64,000 nt of DNA, from assembly GCA_037130365.1 (NCBI GenBank), contig JBAXTE010000003.1, forward strand, positions 1-64,000, given 5' to 3'. Shown piece after piece: positions 44,110-53,197 of this stretch. Positions within the stretch are counted from its first letter, which is position 1. Each line of letters begins with the position of its first letter. The notes below the pieces were generated by a model that did not search any database, was not told the origin of the DNA, and saw only the letters and a list, made by a program, of their open reading frames with translations. The stretch comes from JBAXTE01 sp037130365. Lineage in GTDB: Bacteria; Bacteroidota; Bacteroidia; Bacteroidales; WCHB1-69. A program made the position numbers and the translations under genes.

Positions 44110-44144
44110 CAATAATAATTTCTGCAATAATCAATATTTAATTA

Positions 44145-46010
44145 ATGAAACGGATTTTAGGAATATCTGCTTTTTTTCACGATTCTTCTGCTGTTTTGCT
44201 AGAAGATGGAAAAATTATTGCAGCTGTTCAAGAAGAACGGTTTACACGCGAAAAACACACTGAGAAATTTCCTATAAACTCCATTAAATATTGTTTGGAA
44301 GCTGGAAATATTGAACTCGATGAACTTGACGCAATTGTCTTTTACGAAAAACCGTTTCTGAAGTTTGAAAGATTGATTGAAACATATTATACTTTCGCAC
44401 CAAAAGGAATTTTGTCATTTTTAAAGGCAATGCCTTCGTGGTTAAACGAAAAACTGTTTTTAAAAAAAACAATTAAAGATGAACTTAGCAAAATTGGGTT
44501 TTATGATCGCAAAAGGACGAAACTTCTTTTTTCTGAGCATCATTTATCCCATGCAGCAAGTGCATTTTTTTCGTCACCATTTAATGAGTCAGCAATACTT
44601 ACGATTGATGGCGTTGGAGAATGGACTACTGCTAGCATTGCAATGGGGAGTAATAATTCCATCAAAATATTAAAAGAGCTTCACTTTCCTCATTCTGTTG
44701 GACTTTTATACAGTGCTTTTACCTATTTTCTTGGGTTTAGTGTTAATTCTGGTGAGTATAAACTGATGGGATTAGCTCCTTATGGCAATCCTAATCATTG
44801 CGAAACATTGAGATTTATTGATATAATTAAAAAATCATTGGTTGATATTAAAGAGGATGGCTCAATTAGAATAAATCAAAAATATTTTACGTATGCTACT
44901 GGATTAAAAATGGTTAGATTAAATAAATGGGAACATTTATTTGGTATTAAATGCAGAAAAGCTGAAGATGAAATACTTCAAAGCCATTCAAATTTAGCAT
45001 TTGCCATACAGAAAGTTACCGAAGAAATCGTGTTAAAAATGGCACAAACGGCTAAGTCTCTTACAAATTCAACTAATCTATGCTTGGCGGGTGGAGTTGC
45101 ACTTAATTGTGTAGCTAACGGCGTTTTACTCAGATCTAATATTTTCAAAAATATTTTTATTCAGCCAGCTTCAGGAGATGCTGGAGGAGCTTTAGGTGCT
45201 GCATTGTCAGTGAATTTTATGTATTATGAAAATCCAAGAATATCCGATGAGCAAAATGATATTATGCAAGGAGCATTTCTAGGTCCCGATTTTTCAAATA
45301 GAGATATCGAAAAGCTAAATCGGAAAACATTAGCAGAGTTTCAACATTTTAAAGATTTTGATGTACTATCAAAAAATGTTGCTGATTTAATTTCAATAGG
45401 AAATATCGTGGGCTGGTTTCAGGGTAGAATGGAATTCGGACCACGTGCGTTGGGTAACAGAAGCATATTGGGTGATGCGCGAAATAATGAAATGCAAAAG
45501 AAACTAAACCTTAAAATTAAAAACAGAGAGGGTTTTCGTCCGTTTGCACCTTCAGTTCTTAGTGAAGATGCTCACATTTTTTTCGATTTGAAGGAAAAAT
45601 CTCCATATATGCTTTTTGTGGCAAATATTAATAACGAAATCAAGCATGAAGTCTCCAAAGATTACGAAGATTTTGATTTTTGGAAAAAGCTTTATGTTCA
45701 ACGGAGTGATGTTCCTGCAATTACTCATGTGGATTTTTCTGCGCGAGTTCAAACGGTACATAAAGAAACTAACCCCAAATATCATCAACTGATTTCTGAT
45801 TTTAAAAATCTCACGGGATGTCCGCTTATTGTAAATACAAGTTTTAATGTAAGAGGCGAACCTATTGTTTGTTCTCCCGAAGATGCCTATATCTGCTTTA
45901 TGAGTACTGATATGGATTATTTGGTCATAAATGATTACCTCTATTGCAAGACGGAGCAGCCTAATTGGGAACGTAAAGATAAATGGAAAATTAAATTTAA
46001 ACTAGACTAA
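44145..46010 (+). CDS. Carbamoyltransferase, NodU/CmcH family
   Basis: This is a 621-residue two-domain enzyme. The N-terminal Kae1-like domain has GISAFFHDSSAVLLEDG and SEHHLSHAASAFFSSPF, the metal-binding histidines. The C-terminal part has GWFQGRMEFGPRALGNRSIL and TGCPLIVNTSFNVRGEPIV, typical of NodU-type O-carbamoyltransferases. They use carbamoyl phosphate and ATP to carbamoylate a hydroxyl on a sugar or antibiotic. Length fits the family. It heads a cassette with DUF5989, SxtJ-like and SGNH genes that commonly travel together. The acceptor is probably a sugar of the local glycan (context). Confidence 0.88.
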   Translation: MKRILGISAFFHDSSAVLLEDGKIIAAVQEERFTREKHTEKFPINSIKYCLEAGNIELDELDAIVFYEKPFLKFERLIETYYTFAPKGILSFLKAMPSWLNEKLFLKKTIKDELSKIGFYDRKRTKLLFSEHHLSHAASAFFSSPFNESAILTIDGVGEWTTASIAMGSNNSIKILKELHFPHSVGLLYSAFTYFLGFSVNSGEYKLMGLAPYGNPNHCETLRFIDIIKKSLVDIKEDGSIRINQKYFTYATGLKMVRLNKWEHLFGIKCRKAEDEILQSHSNLAFAIQKVTEEIVLKMAQTAKSLTNSTNLCLAGGVALNCVANGVLLRSNIFKNIFIQPASGDAGGALGAALSVNFMYYENPRISDEQNDIMQGAFLGPDFSNRDIEKLNRKTLAEFQHFKDFDVLSKNVADLISIGNIVGWFQGRMEFGPRALGNRSILGDARNNEMQKKLNLKIKNREGFRPFAPSVLSEDAHIFFDLKEKSPYMLFVANINNEIKHEVSKDYEDFDFWKKLYVQRSDVPAITHVDFSARVQTVHKETNPKYHQLISDFKNLTGCPLIVNTSFNVRGEPIVCSPEDAYICFMSTDMDYLVINDYLYCKTEQPNWERKDKWKIKFKLD

Positions 46011-46042
46011 TCAATAAAATAAAATTTGCTAAACGTAAGATT

Positions 46043-46192
46043 ATGGAAACATTTAAAGATCTTTGGCTATTTATGAAAGAACGGAAGAAATTCTGGCTAG
46101 CTCCCATTATTATCGTTTTACTTTTAGTAGGATTATTACTCGTATTTGGAGGAAGCAGTTCTGTTGCTCCATTTGTTTATACACTTTTTTAA
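46043..46192 (+). CDS. DUF5989-type small membrane protein
   Basis: This is a 49-residue protein, METFKDLWLFMKERKKFW followed by one hydrophobic helix (LAPIIIVLLLVGLLLVFGG) and a short SSSVAPFVYTLF tail. It matches the DUF5989 family (SxtN-linked), which regularly follows NodU-type carbamoyltransferases and precedes SxtJ-like proteins. It lies 32 bp after the carbamoyltransferase and 9 bp before the SxtJ-like gene. Function is unknown; it may recruit the carbamoyltransferase to the membrane (inference). Confidence 0.85.
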   Translation: METFKDLWLFMKERKKFWLAPIIIVLLLVGLLLVFGGSSSVAPFVYTLF

Positions 46193-46201
46193 ATAAAAAA
46201 C

Positions 46202-46570
46202 ATGAGTTCAAATCAGAATAATCCTGCCATTACAGTGCTAACCATTATTGTGGGATTAATTACTGTTTACATATTTACTGATATTCGTGTATTGATATAT
46301 ATTGCCACAGGTATTGGAATCATCAGTTTGATTTCGTCTTTTGTTCGGGAGAAAATTCATATAATTTGGTTTTTTATTATTAAAATCTTAGCTCAAATTT
46401 TTCCAAAAATCATATTATTTATAATCTTTTATGTTGTATTAACCCCTGTGGCAATACTTTCAAAGCTATTTACAAAAAATGATATTTTGAAGCTTTCGAA
46501 AAATTACAACTCATATTTTAATCAAAGAAGTGGTTCTTTTTCTAAAATTGATTTTGAAAAAATTTGGTAA
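46202..46570 (+). CDS. SxtJ-family membrane protein
   Basis: This 122-residue protein has two paired hydrophobic regions (about residues 10-48 and 56-90), a TPVAILSKLF motif near 83-92 and a C-terminal KNYNSYFNQRSGSFSKIDFEKIW. That organisation is typical of SxtJ-like proteins found with NodU carbamoyltransferases and DUF5989. Biochemical function is not known to me. It lies 9 bp after DUF5989 and upstream of an SGNH gene, with a hairpin element (46582-46687) between. Confidence 0.78.
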   Translation: MSSNQNNPAITVLTIIVGLITVYIFTDIRVLIYIATGIGIISLISSFVREKIHIIWFFIIKILAQIFPKIILFIIFYVVLTPVAILSKLFTKNDILKLSKNYNSYFNQRSGSFSKIDFEKIW

Positions 46571-46581
46571 GCAGTGCCTGC

Positions 46582-46687
46582 AAGAAAACGCCAACTTTTT
46601 CGTTATTCTTGCAACGAATTTAGGTTATTTACTCATGTAAACGCCCCAAATCCGTTGCTGCGAAAGCCTTAAATTTGACGTTTTCTT
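46582..46687. repeat. Nested palindromic intergenic element
   Basis: AAGAAAACGCCAA (46582-46594) pairs with TTGACGTTTTCTT (46675-46687), and inside it GCAACGAATTTAGG (46611-46624) pairs with CCAAATCCGTTGC (46646-46658). The result is a two-stem, roughly 105-base foldback between the SxtJ-like and SGNH genes. It may be a REP-like repeat or a strong 3' structure for the first three genes. Confidence 0.55.
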
Positions 46688-46728
46688 ATCAATCACTGAG
46701 TTTTATATCAAGCATTAGTAATATTTAG

Positions 46729-48489
46729 ATGTATGAAATTATGAATTTTATTGTGAATAAAAAATCTAAAACAATTATTTTAGCTTTTGCTTTAGGAATG
46801 ATTGTTCTCTTCTTTTTTTATTACCTAAACAGCCTTAATTTTTATGGAAACTTTTCAATTCAAGTATGGCAGAAAGATAAAAACATCTCAGAAAACACGA
46901 AGTTAAGAGGTGTTAGTTTTTTTAATAGAGAATATAATTTAGGCTACCAGCAAGGAAAATGGATAAATAATGACGGATGTTATAAAGAAATACAGATTAC
47001 ATTCACACAACCAATTATAAGCGACTCAAACAGAATAACAGTCCTTTTTACTAAAGATGACATACATTACTCAAAAGAAATTCGACTTTCTGAAATAAAA
47101 GGCAACAGAGCTTCGATTACAAAGGTTATCATCGATGAACCCTTTTATAAAACCAGTTTAAAGTATTTTGACTTTTTAATCAAGAAGTATTCTATTAGAG
47201 GAAACAGATTAATTATCTTTTTGTCATTTGGGATTTTTGTTTTAATAGTTTTTTTTCGTCGATATAAGCATAATGGAATGATTGAAAAAGCACTATGGGG
47301 ATTTCTTCTTATTAGCTTTCTTTTGGCATTCGTTCCGCTTATCGTTCTAAACAAAACGCTTACATATACTGGTTTTTGGTTGCTATTTTTTGTTTTTTCT
47401 TCAATACTAATTTTACTCATTTTTCTCTCGAAAAAAGTCAAGTATCTAAACAAAAATATGATTTTGCTCTTTGCAAGTTTCTTTACAATAATCCTATGTA
47501 TTGAATTATTGCTTAGATTGTTTGGCGTTAATAAATCATATTCGGAAAAGAAGGAAGGTTTTGTTCGTTTCATCTCAGAACAATCTCAATTAAATGAGTA
47601 TTTTTATAATAGGAAGCCCAATCATTCATTTTTACTAAATATGTCTGGTGAATTTTCATATCCTAGAACTACAAATTCTATTGGGTTAAGTGATATAGAA
47701 ACTACTTCTAAAAAGGCAGAGAATGATTATTTAATAATGGCACTTGGAGATTCATTTACCGAGGGCGATGGCGCTGATTCAGATTCCACTTGGATGAAAT
47801 TCTTGGAACGGAAAATCGGGAAAAAGGATACTGTAAATTATAGATTTATAAATGCAGGTATTTGTGGAAGCGATCCAGTGTATGAGTATAAGCTTTTTGT
47901 AGACAAATTAATTGCTTATAAACCAAATCTTGTAATATGTGCTTATGGGTATGATTTGCAAGAGGTTATTCTTAGAGGTGGTTTCGAAAGATTTAATACT
48001 GATAATAACAAAACTCCTATTATATCCCCAAGTCTTGAGTTTCTGTATTCCATATCATACATAAGTCGCTTGGTAATAAATGAAATACATGATTTAGATT
48101 ATCAATTAATTAATTCTAAACAGTTTGAATCAGAACGACAAAATGCAATTCGTACTATTAATAACGTAATCTTGATGTTTAAAGAACTATCATTAAAAAA
48201 TGATTTTAAGCTATTATTCGTTTTTTACCCGTTAAAACATGAAGTTGAGGGTAATAAATATGATTATTGGAATGAAGTTATTCGTTTTGCAACAAAAAAC
48301 GAGATTGACGTTTTTCCTTTGTTACATTATTTTAGCGATATAGAAAAAGTAGATTCTGCAAATGTGAAGGAATACTATTGGAAAACCGATGGCCACTATA
48401 ATGCGAAAGGCTATCAAGCTTTTGGCAACGGAGTTTATTGGAAATTGACGAATATGGGGTTGTTGCAAGAAAATACAATTGCAAAATAA
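46729..48489 (+). CDS. Membrane-anchored SGNH/GDSL-type hydrolase
   Basis: This 586-residue protein has an N-terminal membrane helix (about residues 16-34), a loop domain and four further helices (about 155-265), then a C-terminal SGNH domain. The domain has MALGDSFTEGDGADSDSTW (block I), INAGICGSDPVYEYKLF (block II), VICAYGYDLQEVILRGGFERF, and YYWKTDGHYNAKGYQAFGNG (block V Asp-x-His). Such proteins sit beside carbamoyltransferase/SxtJ cassettes and in acetyltransferase systems. It likely acylates or deacylates glycans outside the membrane. Paralogues are the gene at 55985-57136 and a remnant at 55592-55817. Confidence 0.82.
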   Translation: MYEIMNFIVNKKSKTIILAFALGMIVLFFFYYLNSLNFYGNFSIQVWQKDKNISENTKLRGVSFFNREYNLGYQQGKWINNDGCYKEIQITFTQPIISDSNRITVLFTKDDIHYSKEIRLSEIKGNRASITKVIIDEPFYKTSLKYFDFLIKKYSIRGNRLIIFLSFGIFVLIVFFRRYKHNGMIEKALWGFLLISFLLAFVPLIVLNKTLTYTGFWLLFFVFSSILILLIFLSKKVKYLNKNMILLFASFFTIILCIELLLRLFGVNKSYSEKKEGFVRFISEQSQLNEYFYNRKPNHSFLLNMSGEFSYPRTTNSIGLSDIETTSKKAENDYLIMALGDSFTEGDGADSDSTWMKFLERKIGKKDTVNYRFINAGICGSDPVYEYKLFVDKLIAYKPNLVICAYGYDLQEVILRGGFERFNTDNNKTPIISPSLEFLYSISYISRLVINEIHDLDYQLINSKQFESERQNAIRTINNVILMFKELSLKNDFKLLFVFYPLKHEVEGNKYDYWNEVIRFATKNEIDVFPLLHYFSDIEKVDSANVKEYYWKTDGHYNAKGYQAFGNGVYWKLTNMGLLQENTIAK

Positions 48490-48506
48490 GGGCTCCAAGT
48501 AACAGT

Positions 48507-49604
48507 TTATTGATAAAACTCTATGATTGTATTACAAACTTTTTCAATCTGTTCGTCCGTAATTTCGGCATACATAGGCAACGATAGGATTTTAGATTGA
48601 TTTGCATATGAAATTGGGAAATCTTTAGGTGCATAATTAAATTTCTTATAACATTCCGCAAAAGGCAAAGCGGTTTTATAGTGCATGCTTGTTTGAATCT
48701 CTTTTTGTTGAAGAAATTGTTGTAATTCGTCTCTGCGATTTGCTTGAATCACATATAAATGAAAAACAGAAGTTGTATTTGGTCGAAGTTTTGGCGTGAC
48801 GATTTCCTCACAATTTGAAAGTAGTAAATTATACTTCATAGCAGCGTCAAATCGCATTTTATTCCACTCACTTATATATTTTAACTTAACCGACAAAATT
48901 GCAGCTTGGATGCCATCAAGTCTACTATTAATGCCTTCTATTTGGTGAATATTTTTTTGAAGAGATCCATGATTACAATACATTCGAATTTGATTTGCTA
49001 AATCATTATCATTTGTTACAATTGCACCGCCGTCACCATAAGCTCCTAAATTTTTTCCAGGGTAAAAGCTATACGTAGCTATATCTCCAAATGTGCCTGT
49101 GTAATTATCTCCAAATTTAGAAAAATGAGATTGAGCACAATCTTCAACCAGGAAAAGGTTATGTTTTTTGCAGATTTTTTGTATGGTATCAATTTCAACA
49201 GCTTGTCCGTACAAATGCACCGGAATTATAGCTTTAGTATTTGAGGTAATCTTAGATTCAATTTGCTTAACATCAATTCCGTAGAAATCATCATGATCCA
49301 CGAAGATCGGAGTGGCTCCACAATGAGATATTGCTTCAGATGTTGCAATAAATGTATTTGCTGCTGTAATTACTTCATCTCCCTGTTTTATTCCCAATAT
49401 TTTTAAACTAATACTCAGAGCATCAGTTCCATTGCCCACTCCGATGCAATTTTTAATATTTAGTTTTTTTGCAAATAAGGATTCAAATTCACTCACAAAA
49501 CTACCTTGTACAAATGCATTTTGTTGAATTACTTTAGTGATGATATTGTCTATTTCGATTTGAATTTGTTCGTATTGCTTTGATAAATCAATAAATGGAA
49601 TCAT
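48507..49604 (-). CDS. DegT/DnrJ/EryC1-family sugar aminotransferase
   Basis: This is a 365-residue PLP enzyme. It begins IPFIDLSKQYEQIQIEIDN, then GVGNGTDALSISLKILGI, IPVHLYGQAVEIDTI, VEDCAQSHFSKF and YSFYPGKNLGAYGDGG, which carries the Schiff-base lysine. The SFYPGKNLGAYGDGG form is typical of 3-amino and 4-amino sugar transaminases such as FdtB, WbpE and QdtB. The Gfo/Idh oxidoreductase starts divergently 88 bp away; oxidoreductase plus aminotransferase is the WbpB/WbpE arrangement for 3-amino sugars (inference). It is convergent with the SGNH gene. Confidence 0.87.
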   Translation of the reverse strand: MIPFIDLSKQYEQIQIEIDNIITKVIQQNAFVQGSFVSEFESLFAKKLNIKNCIGVGNGTDALSISLKILGIKQGDEVITAANTFIATSEAISHCGATPIFVDHDDFYGIDVKQIESKITSNTKAIIPVHLYGQAVEIDTIQKICKKHNLFLVEDCAQSHFSKFGDNYTGTFGDIATYSFYPGKNLGAYGDGGAIVTNDNDLANQIRMYCNHGSLQKNIHQIEGINSRLDGIQAAILSVKLKYISEWNKMRFDAAMKYNLLLSNCEEIVTPKLRPNTTSVFHLYVIQANRRDELQQFLQQKEIQTSMHYKTALPFAECYKKFNYAPKDFPISYANQSKILSLPMYAEITDEQIEKVCNTIIEFYQ

Positions 49605-49612
49605 TTGTTTTT

Positions 49613-49645
49613 TTTGTCAAATTTCCGATTTTTTTGATACATTTG
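49613..49645 (+). promoter_or_regulatory. Promoter for the Gfo/Idh gene (TTTG / TACATTTG)
   Basis: TTTG at 49613-49616 and TACATTTG at 49638-49645 are 21 bases apart, a good -33/-7 fit. The gene starts at 49693. It lies in the short divergent gap with the aminotransferase gene. Confidence 0.5.
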
Positions 49646-49692
49646 CTAATATTTCAAACTATTTATAAAACAAGAACTTCATTTTTACAATT

Positions 49693-50694
49693 ATGATGAA
49701 TATTGGATTAGTTGGATACGGATATTGGGGACCAAATATTGCCCGAAACATTATTTATAACAGCGGTTTTAAATTAGCTTGTATTTGCGATCACGATCAA
49801 AATCGTTTGGAGCTTGCACATAAACATTATCCATTTATACCCAAACTTTCGAATATTGATGACCTAATTTCAAACCCTGAAATTGATTGTATTGTAATAG
49901 CAACAAACCCTACTTCTCATTACACTATTGCACTAAATGCGTTAAAGAATCATAAACATGTTTTGGTCGAAAAACCACTTTCTACTTCTTTATCTGAAAT
50001 AAATTCGCTTGAACAAATTGCAAATGAGCAAGACCTAACTTTAATGGTAGATCATACATTTCTTTACAATGGAGTCGTTCAAGAGATGAAGTCACTTATT
50101 GATAATCACGAAATTGGCAATATAAAGTATATTGATACCACACGAATTAATTTGGGAATCTTTCAAAACGATGTGAATGTATTATGGGACTTAGCTACTC
50201 ACGATTTATCTATCGTAAATTATCTCCTACAGAAAATGCCAAAAAGTATAATTGCCACAGGAAAATGTCATATTAAAGCTGGAATTCAAAATATTGCATA
50301 CTTAAACCTGATGTACGACGACGACACAATAGTTCACGTTCACAGTTCGTGGATGTCGCCAGTTAAAATTCGACTAATGTTGATTGGGGGTGATAAAAAA
50401 ATGATGGTTTATAATGATATTGAACCTACCGAAAAACTAAAAGTTTACGACACCGGTTTGAGCTTTGACAGCAATGATAAAGATCAAATTTTAGTTGATT
50501 ATAGAGTTGGAGATGTAAATATTCCAAAATATAGTACGAAAGAGCCGTTAGCATCGATGATTCAGGATTTTGAAAAATCAATTGTTCAAAAGACTAAGCC
50601 TATTTCGGGGATAGAATCTGCAAAACAAATTGTGAAAATTCTATCGGCTGCTCAAACATCATTGGATATGAATGGTAAAGAAATTTTGATCTAA
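49693..50694 (+). CDS. Gfo/Idh/MocA-family oxidoreductase (WbpB-like)
   Basis: This 333-residue NAD(P)-dependent enzyme has the Rossmann motif IGLVGYGYWGPNIARN at its start, a canonical EKP motif in HVLVEKPLST (about residues 92-101), and WDLATHDLSIVNYLL with the catalytic-site histidine at about 160-174. The VGYGYWGPN opening is common in sugar oxidoreductases of amino-sugar pathways, where they oxidise C3 of an NDP-sugar or uronate. Together with the divergent DegT aminotransferase it would give a 3-keto then 3-amino sugar (inference). The GT2 start overlaps its stop by 1 base. Confidence 0.86.
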   Translation: MMNIGLVGYGYWGPNIARNIIYNSGFKLACICDHDQNRLELAHKHYPFIPKLSNIDDLISNPEIDCIVIATNPTSHYTIALNALKNHKHVLVEKPLSTSLSEINSLEQIANEQDLTLMVDHTFLYNGVVQEMKSLIDNHEIGNIKYIDTTRINLGIFQNDVNVLWDLATHDLSIVNYLLQKMPKSIIATGKCHIKAGIQNIAYLNLMYDDDTIVHVHSSWMSPVKIRLMLIGGDKKMMVYNDIEPTEKLKVYDTGLSFDSNDKDQILVDYRVGDVNIPKYSTKEPLASMIQDFEKSIVQKTKPISGIESAKQIVKILSAAQTSLDMNGKEILI

Positions 50695-51458
50695 TGAATT
50701 TATCAACACAGTCTTGGTCTATTATTATTTTTGCGTTTAACGAAGAAAATTCGATTCAAAAAGTGATTGAAGAGAGTCTAAAGGTATTAGAGAAAATTGC
50801 CCCTTTCCAAAATGAATTAATTATTGTAGATGATGGTAGTACAGATCATACTGTTAAAATAATTGAAGATTCTATTCGCTCTGCAAAAAATGCAAAACTT
50901 GTTGTTCATCATAAGAATAAAGGAATTGGTGAAGCACTTATGACTGGCTATAAATTGGCGAAATTTGAAAATATCTGTGCAATTCCTGCCGATGGACAAT
51001 TTGATATTAAGGAGCTTCTCCCCTATTCGAATATTGCAGAGCACACAGTTATTTCATTTTACAGAGTGGTGAAAACTCGTTATTCAATTTATAGAAAGGT
51101 GTTGAGTTTTGGCAACAAAATTTTTAATCGATATTTTTTGAGTATATATATCAAAGACGTAAACTGGGTGAAAATTTACAAAAAGCTTTTTTTTGATGAA
51201 ATAAACCCTGTCTTAACAAGTTCTCTTGTCGAAAGTGAAATTTGCGCTAAAATGGTTCAAAATAACTATAAAATAATTGAAATAGAATCTAAATACAATG
51301 CCCGCCAAGGTGGAATTTCCAAAGGATCTTCACCAAAAACAATAATGAGAGCTGTTTTGGAATTATTTAAACTTTTTATTGTTATCAGATTTAATTACAA
51401 AAAGCATAACAAAAAACAACAATTGAATTCTAAGGAAAGTGTTGCAGATTCCAATTAA
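50694..51458 (+). CDS. Family 2 glycosyltransferase (DPM1-like, no membrane helices)
   Basis: This is a 254-residue GT-A enzyme with SIIIFAFNEENSIQKVI (about residues 9-25), LIIVDDGSTDHT (about 42-53), GIGEALMTGY and ICAIPADGQFD (the DxD-like metal motif, about 98-108). It resembles dolichyl-phosphate mannosyltransferase-type GT2s but lacks the C-terminal membrane helices of the 2989-3924 protein. It probably transfers the sugar made by the adjacent oxidoreductase/aminotransferase pair. It is convergent with the second carbamoyltransferase 36 bp away. Confidence 0.84.
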   Translation: MNLSTQSWSIIIFAFNEENSIQKVIEESLKVLEKIAPFQNELIIVDDGSTDHTVKIIEDSIRSAKNAKLVVHHKNKGIGEALMTGYKLAKFENICAIPADGQFDIKELLPYSNIAEHTVISFYRVVKTRYSIYRKVLSFGNKIFNRYFLSIYIKDVNWVKIYKKLFFDEINPVLTSSLVESEICAKMVQNNYKIIEIESKYNARQGGISKGSSPKTIMRAVLELFKLFIVIRFNYKKHNKKQQLNSKESVADSN

Positions 51459-51472
51459 TTTTCCACACTTTT

Positions 51473-51491
51473 ATCAATTTTCAAAATTGAT
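51473..51491. terminator. AT-rich palindrome between convergent genes, possible bidirectional terminator
   Basis: ATCAATTTT and AAAATTGAT form a perfect 9-bp palindrome with a single central base, in the 36-bp gap between the convergent GT2 and carbamoyltransferase genes. The stem is AT-only apart from one GC pair per arm, so it is a weak candidate. Confidence 0.35.
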
Positions 51492-51494
51492 CAA

Positions 51495-53144
51495 TTAAGA
51501 ATAATCTGGGTTTTTGGTATTCCGTTTCGTCAACAAAAAGTTCCCAATTACTAAAGCATCTAAGCCACTTCTGTAAAAACTAGCAATTGCATCTGAAGGC
51601 GATGCCACAATGGGCTCATTATTCGTATTAAAACTAGTATTCACGGAAACTGGATGTCCGGTGAGTTTTTTTAATTCGATTAAAAATTCATAGTAAATTG
51701 GGTTATTGTTTTTGGAAACGGTTTGAATTCTAGCAGTTCCGTCAGCATGAACAACTCCTGGAATAACAGCTTTCATCTCTTCCTTTACATCAAAAGTGAT
51801 GTTCATAAAGGGAGAAATCGGAGCCTTGCCTATAAAATAGTTACTTGATTCTTCTTCTACCACCGATGGGCAAAAAGGACGGTACGATTCGCGGTACTTA
51901 ATTTTTGCATTAATTACGTTTTTTACATCTGGCATCGCAGGATTTGCCAAAATACTTCTGGCACCCAATGCACGAGGACCAAACTCCATTCTCCCTTGAA
52001 ACCAACCAATAATCTTATTTTGGGATACCAGTTCGGCTGCTGTTTTAGACGGATTCTTAATTTCTAAGTAATCCACGCCAATATCATCGAGTGTTTTTTT
52101 TATCTCTTCATTTGTGAATTCCATACCCAATAAAGCAGATGTTATAGGCTCAATTTTAAATCCGTTTTTAGAAGCTACGTACATAGCAGCACCCATGGAA
52201 ATTCCTGCATCGCTAGAAGCAGGTTGAACATAAATATCGTCAATAAAATCAAGATTCATCACTTTTTGATTTACCAAACAGTTTAGCGCAACACCTCCGG
52301 CAAAACAAATTTTTCGGATTCCTGTTTCTCGATAAAAATAATGAACCATTTCTATAATAGTATTTTCTAGTTGAGCTTGAGTTGAAGCAGCAACATCTTT
52401 AAATCGTTGATCAAATGGTTCGTGTTTAAGTCGTTTGGAGCCAAATTCTTGCAAGAGTAAATCGCTAAAAGCCATTTCTTGACGTGTTGGCTGCGACTCA
52501 CCCTTAGGAATGCTTTTCATGTATTTTTCATTTAACAACAACTCTCCATTGTCAAAATTCAAAATATGAGACATATCGTACTTGTTTCTATTGCCATAAG
52601 CAGATAAACCCATTAACTTATACTCATCACTATCTCTACGAAATCCACAAAACTGAGTAAAAAGTGAGTAGTATATTCCAAGGCTATTCGGACGATAATA
52701 TCTTTTAAACAGTTCCATCGAATTGCCTTTTCCTACTGACAGTTGTGTAGAAACACTATCACCTGAGGCGTCAATGGATATTACCATCGCTTGATTAAAT
52801 CCAGATGCATAAAAAGCACTTGATGAATGAGAATCATGATGATGAACAAATTCTAGTTTCGGGCAAAAGCCAAAAGTGTATAAAAAATAATTAGTCAACT
52901 TTTGGGCATATTCATCTCCCCAAGTTGAACCGTGAGATGCCACAATATCAATGTCTCTGATGGAAATATTTGCTTGTTTTAAACATTCCTCTATTGCAAG
53001 TTCGGGTAATTGACCGGGCGAAAATTTAATTCTATTTAGTCGCTCTTCCTCAATTGCAAACAGTACTTTTCCGTCTTTCATCAGTGTAGCCGAAATATCT
53101 TGATACCCGATACGAACACCTCCATTAACTCCTAATATATACAT
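51495..53144 (-). CDS. Carbamoyltransferase, NodU family (second copy)
   Basis: This is a 549-residue enzyme of the same family as 44145-46010 but clearly diverged. Metal-site histidines are present in EFVHHHDSHSSSAFYASGF, followed by CFAGGVALNCLVNQKVM, GWFQGRMEFGPRALGARSIL and VSVNTSFNTNNEPIV. It starts with YILGVNGGVRIGYQDISATL, lacking the usual FFHDSS. It lies 53 bp downstream of the amidotransferase on the same strand. Two distinct carbamoyltransferases suggest two carbamoylated positions or acceptors in the glycan (inference). Confidence 0.86.
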   Translation of the reverse strand: MYILGVNGGVRIGYQDISATLMKDGKVLFAIEEERLNRIKFSPGQLPELAIEECLKQANISIRDIDIVASHGSTWGDEYAQKLTNYFLYTFGFCPKLEFVHHHDSHSSSAFYASGFNQAMVISIDASGDSVSTQLSVGKGNSMELFKRYYRPNSLGIYYSLFTQFCGFRRDSDEYKLMGLSAYGNRNKYDMSHILNFDNGELLLNEKYMKSIPKGESQPTRQEMAFSDLLLQEFGSKRLKHEPFDQRFKDVAASTQAQLENTIIEMVHYFYRETGIRKICFAGGVALNCLVNQKVMNLDFIDDIYVQPASSDAGISMGAAMYVASKNGFKIEPITSALLGMEFTNEEIKKTLDDIGVDYLEIKNPSKTAAELVSQNKIIGWFQGRMEFGPRALGARSILANPAMPDVKNVINAKIKYRESYRPFCPSVVEEESSNYFIGKAPISPFMNITFDVKEEMKAVIPGVVHADGTARIQTVSKNNNPIYYEFLIELKKLTGHPVSVNTSFNTNNEPIVASPSDAIASFYRSGLDALVIGNFLLTKRNTKNPDYS

Positions 53145-53197
53145 TTTATATCTCTTTAATCTTACACATCTTATTGTTTATCAATATCTTAATGTTA

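Noticed and set aside
44145..46010. Kae1/TsaD tRNA-modification protein
   Set aside because: Only the N-terminal fold is shared; length and the C-terminal GRMEFGPRALG and NTSFN motifs are those of NodU carbamoyltransferases.
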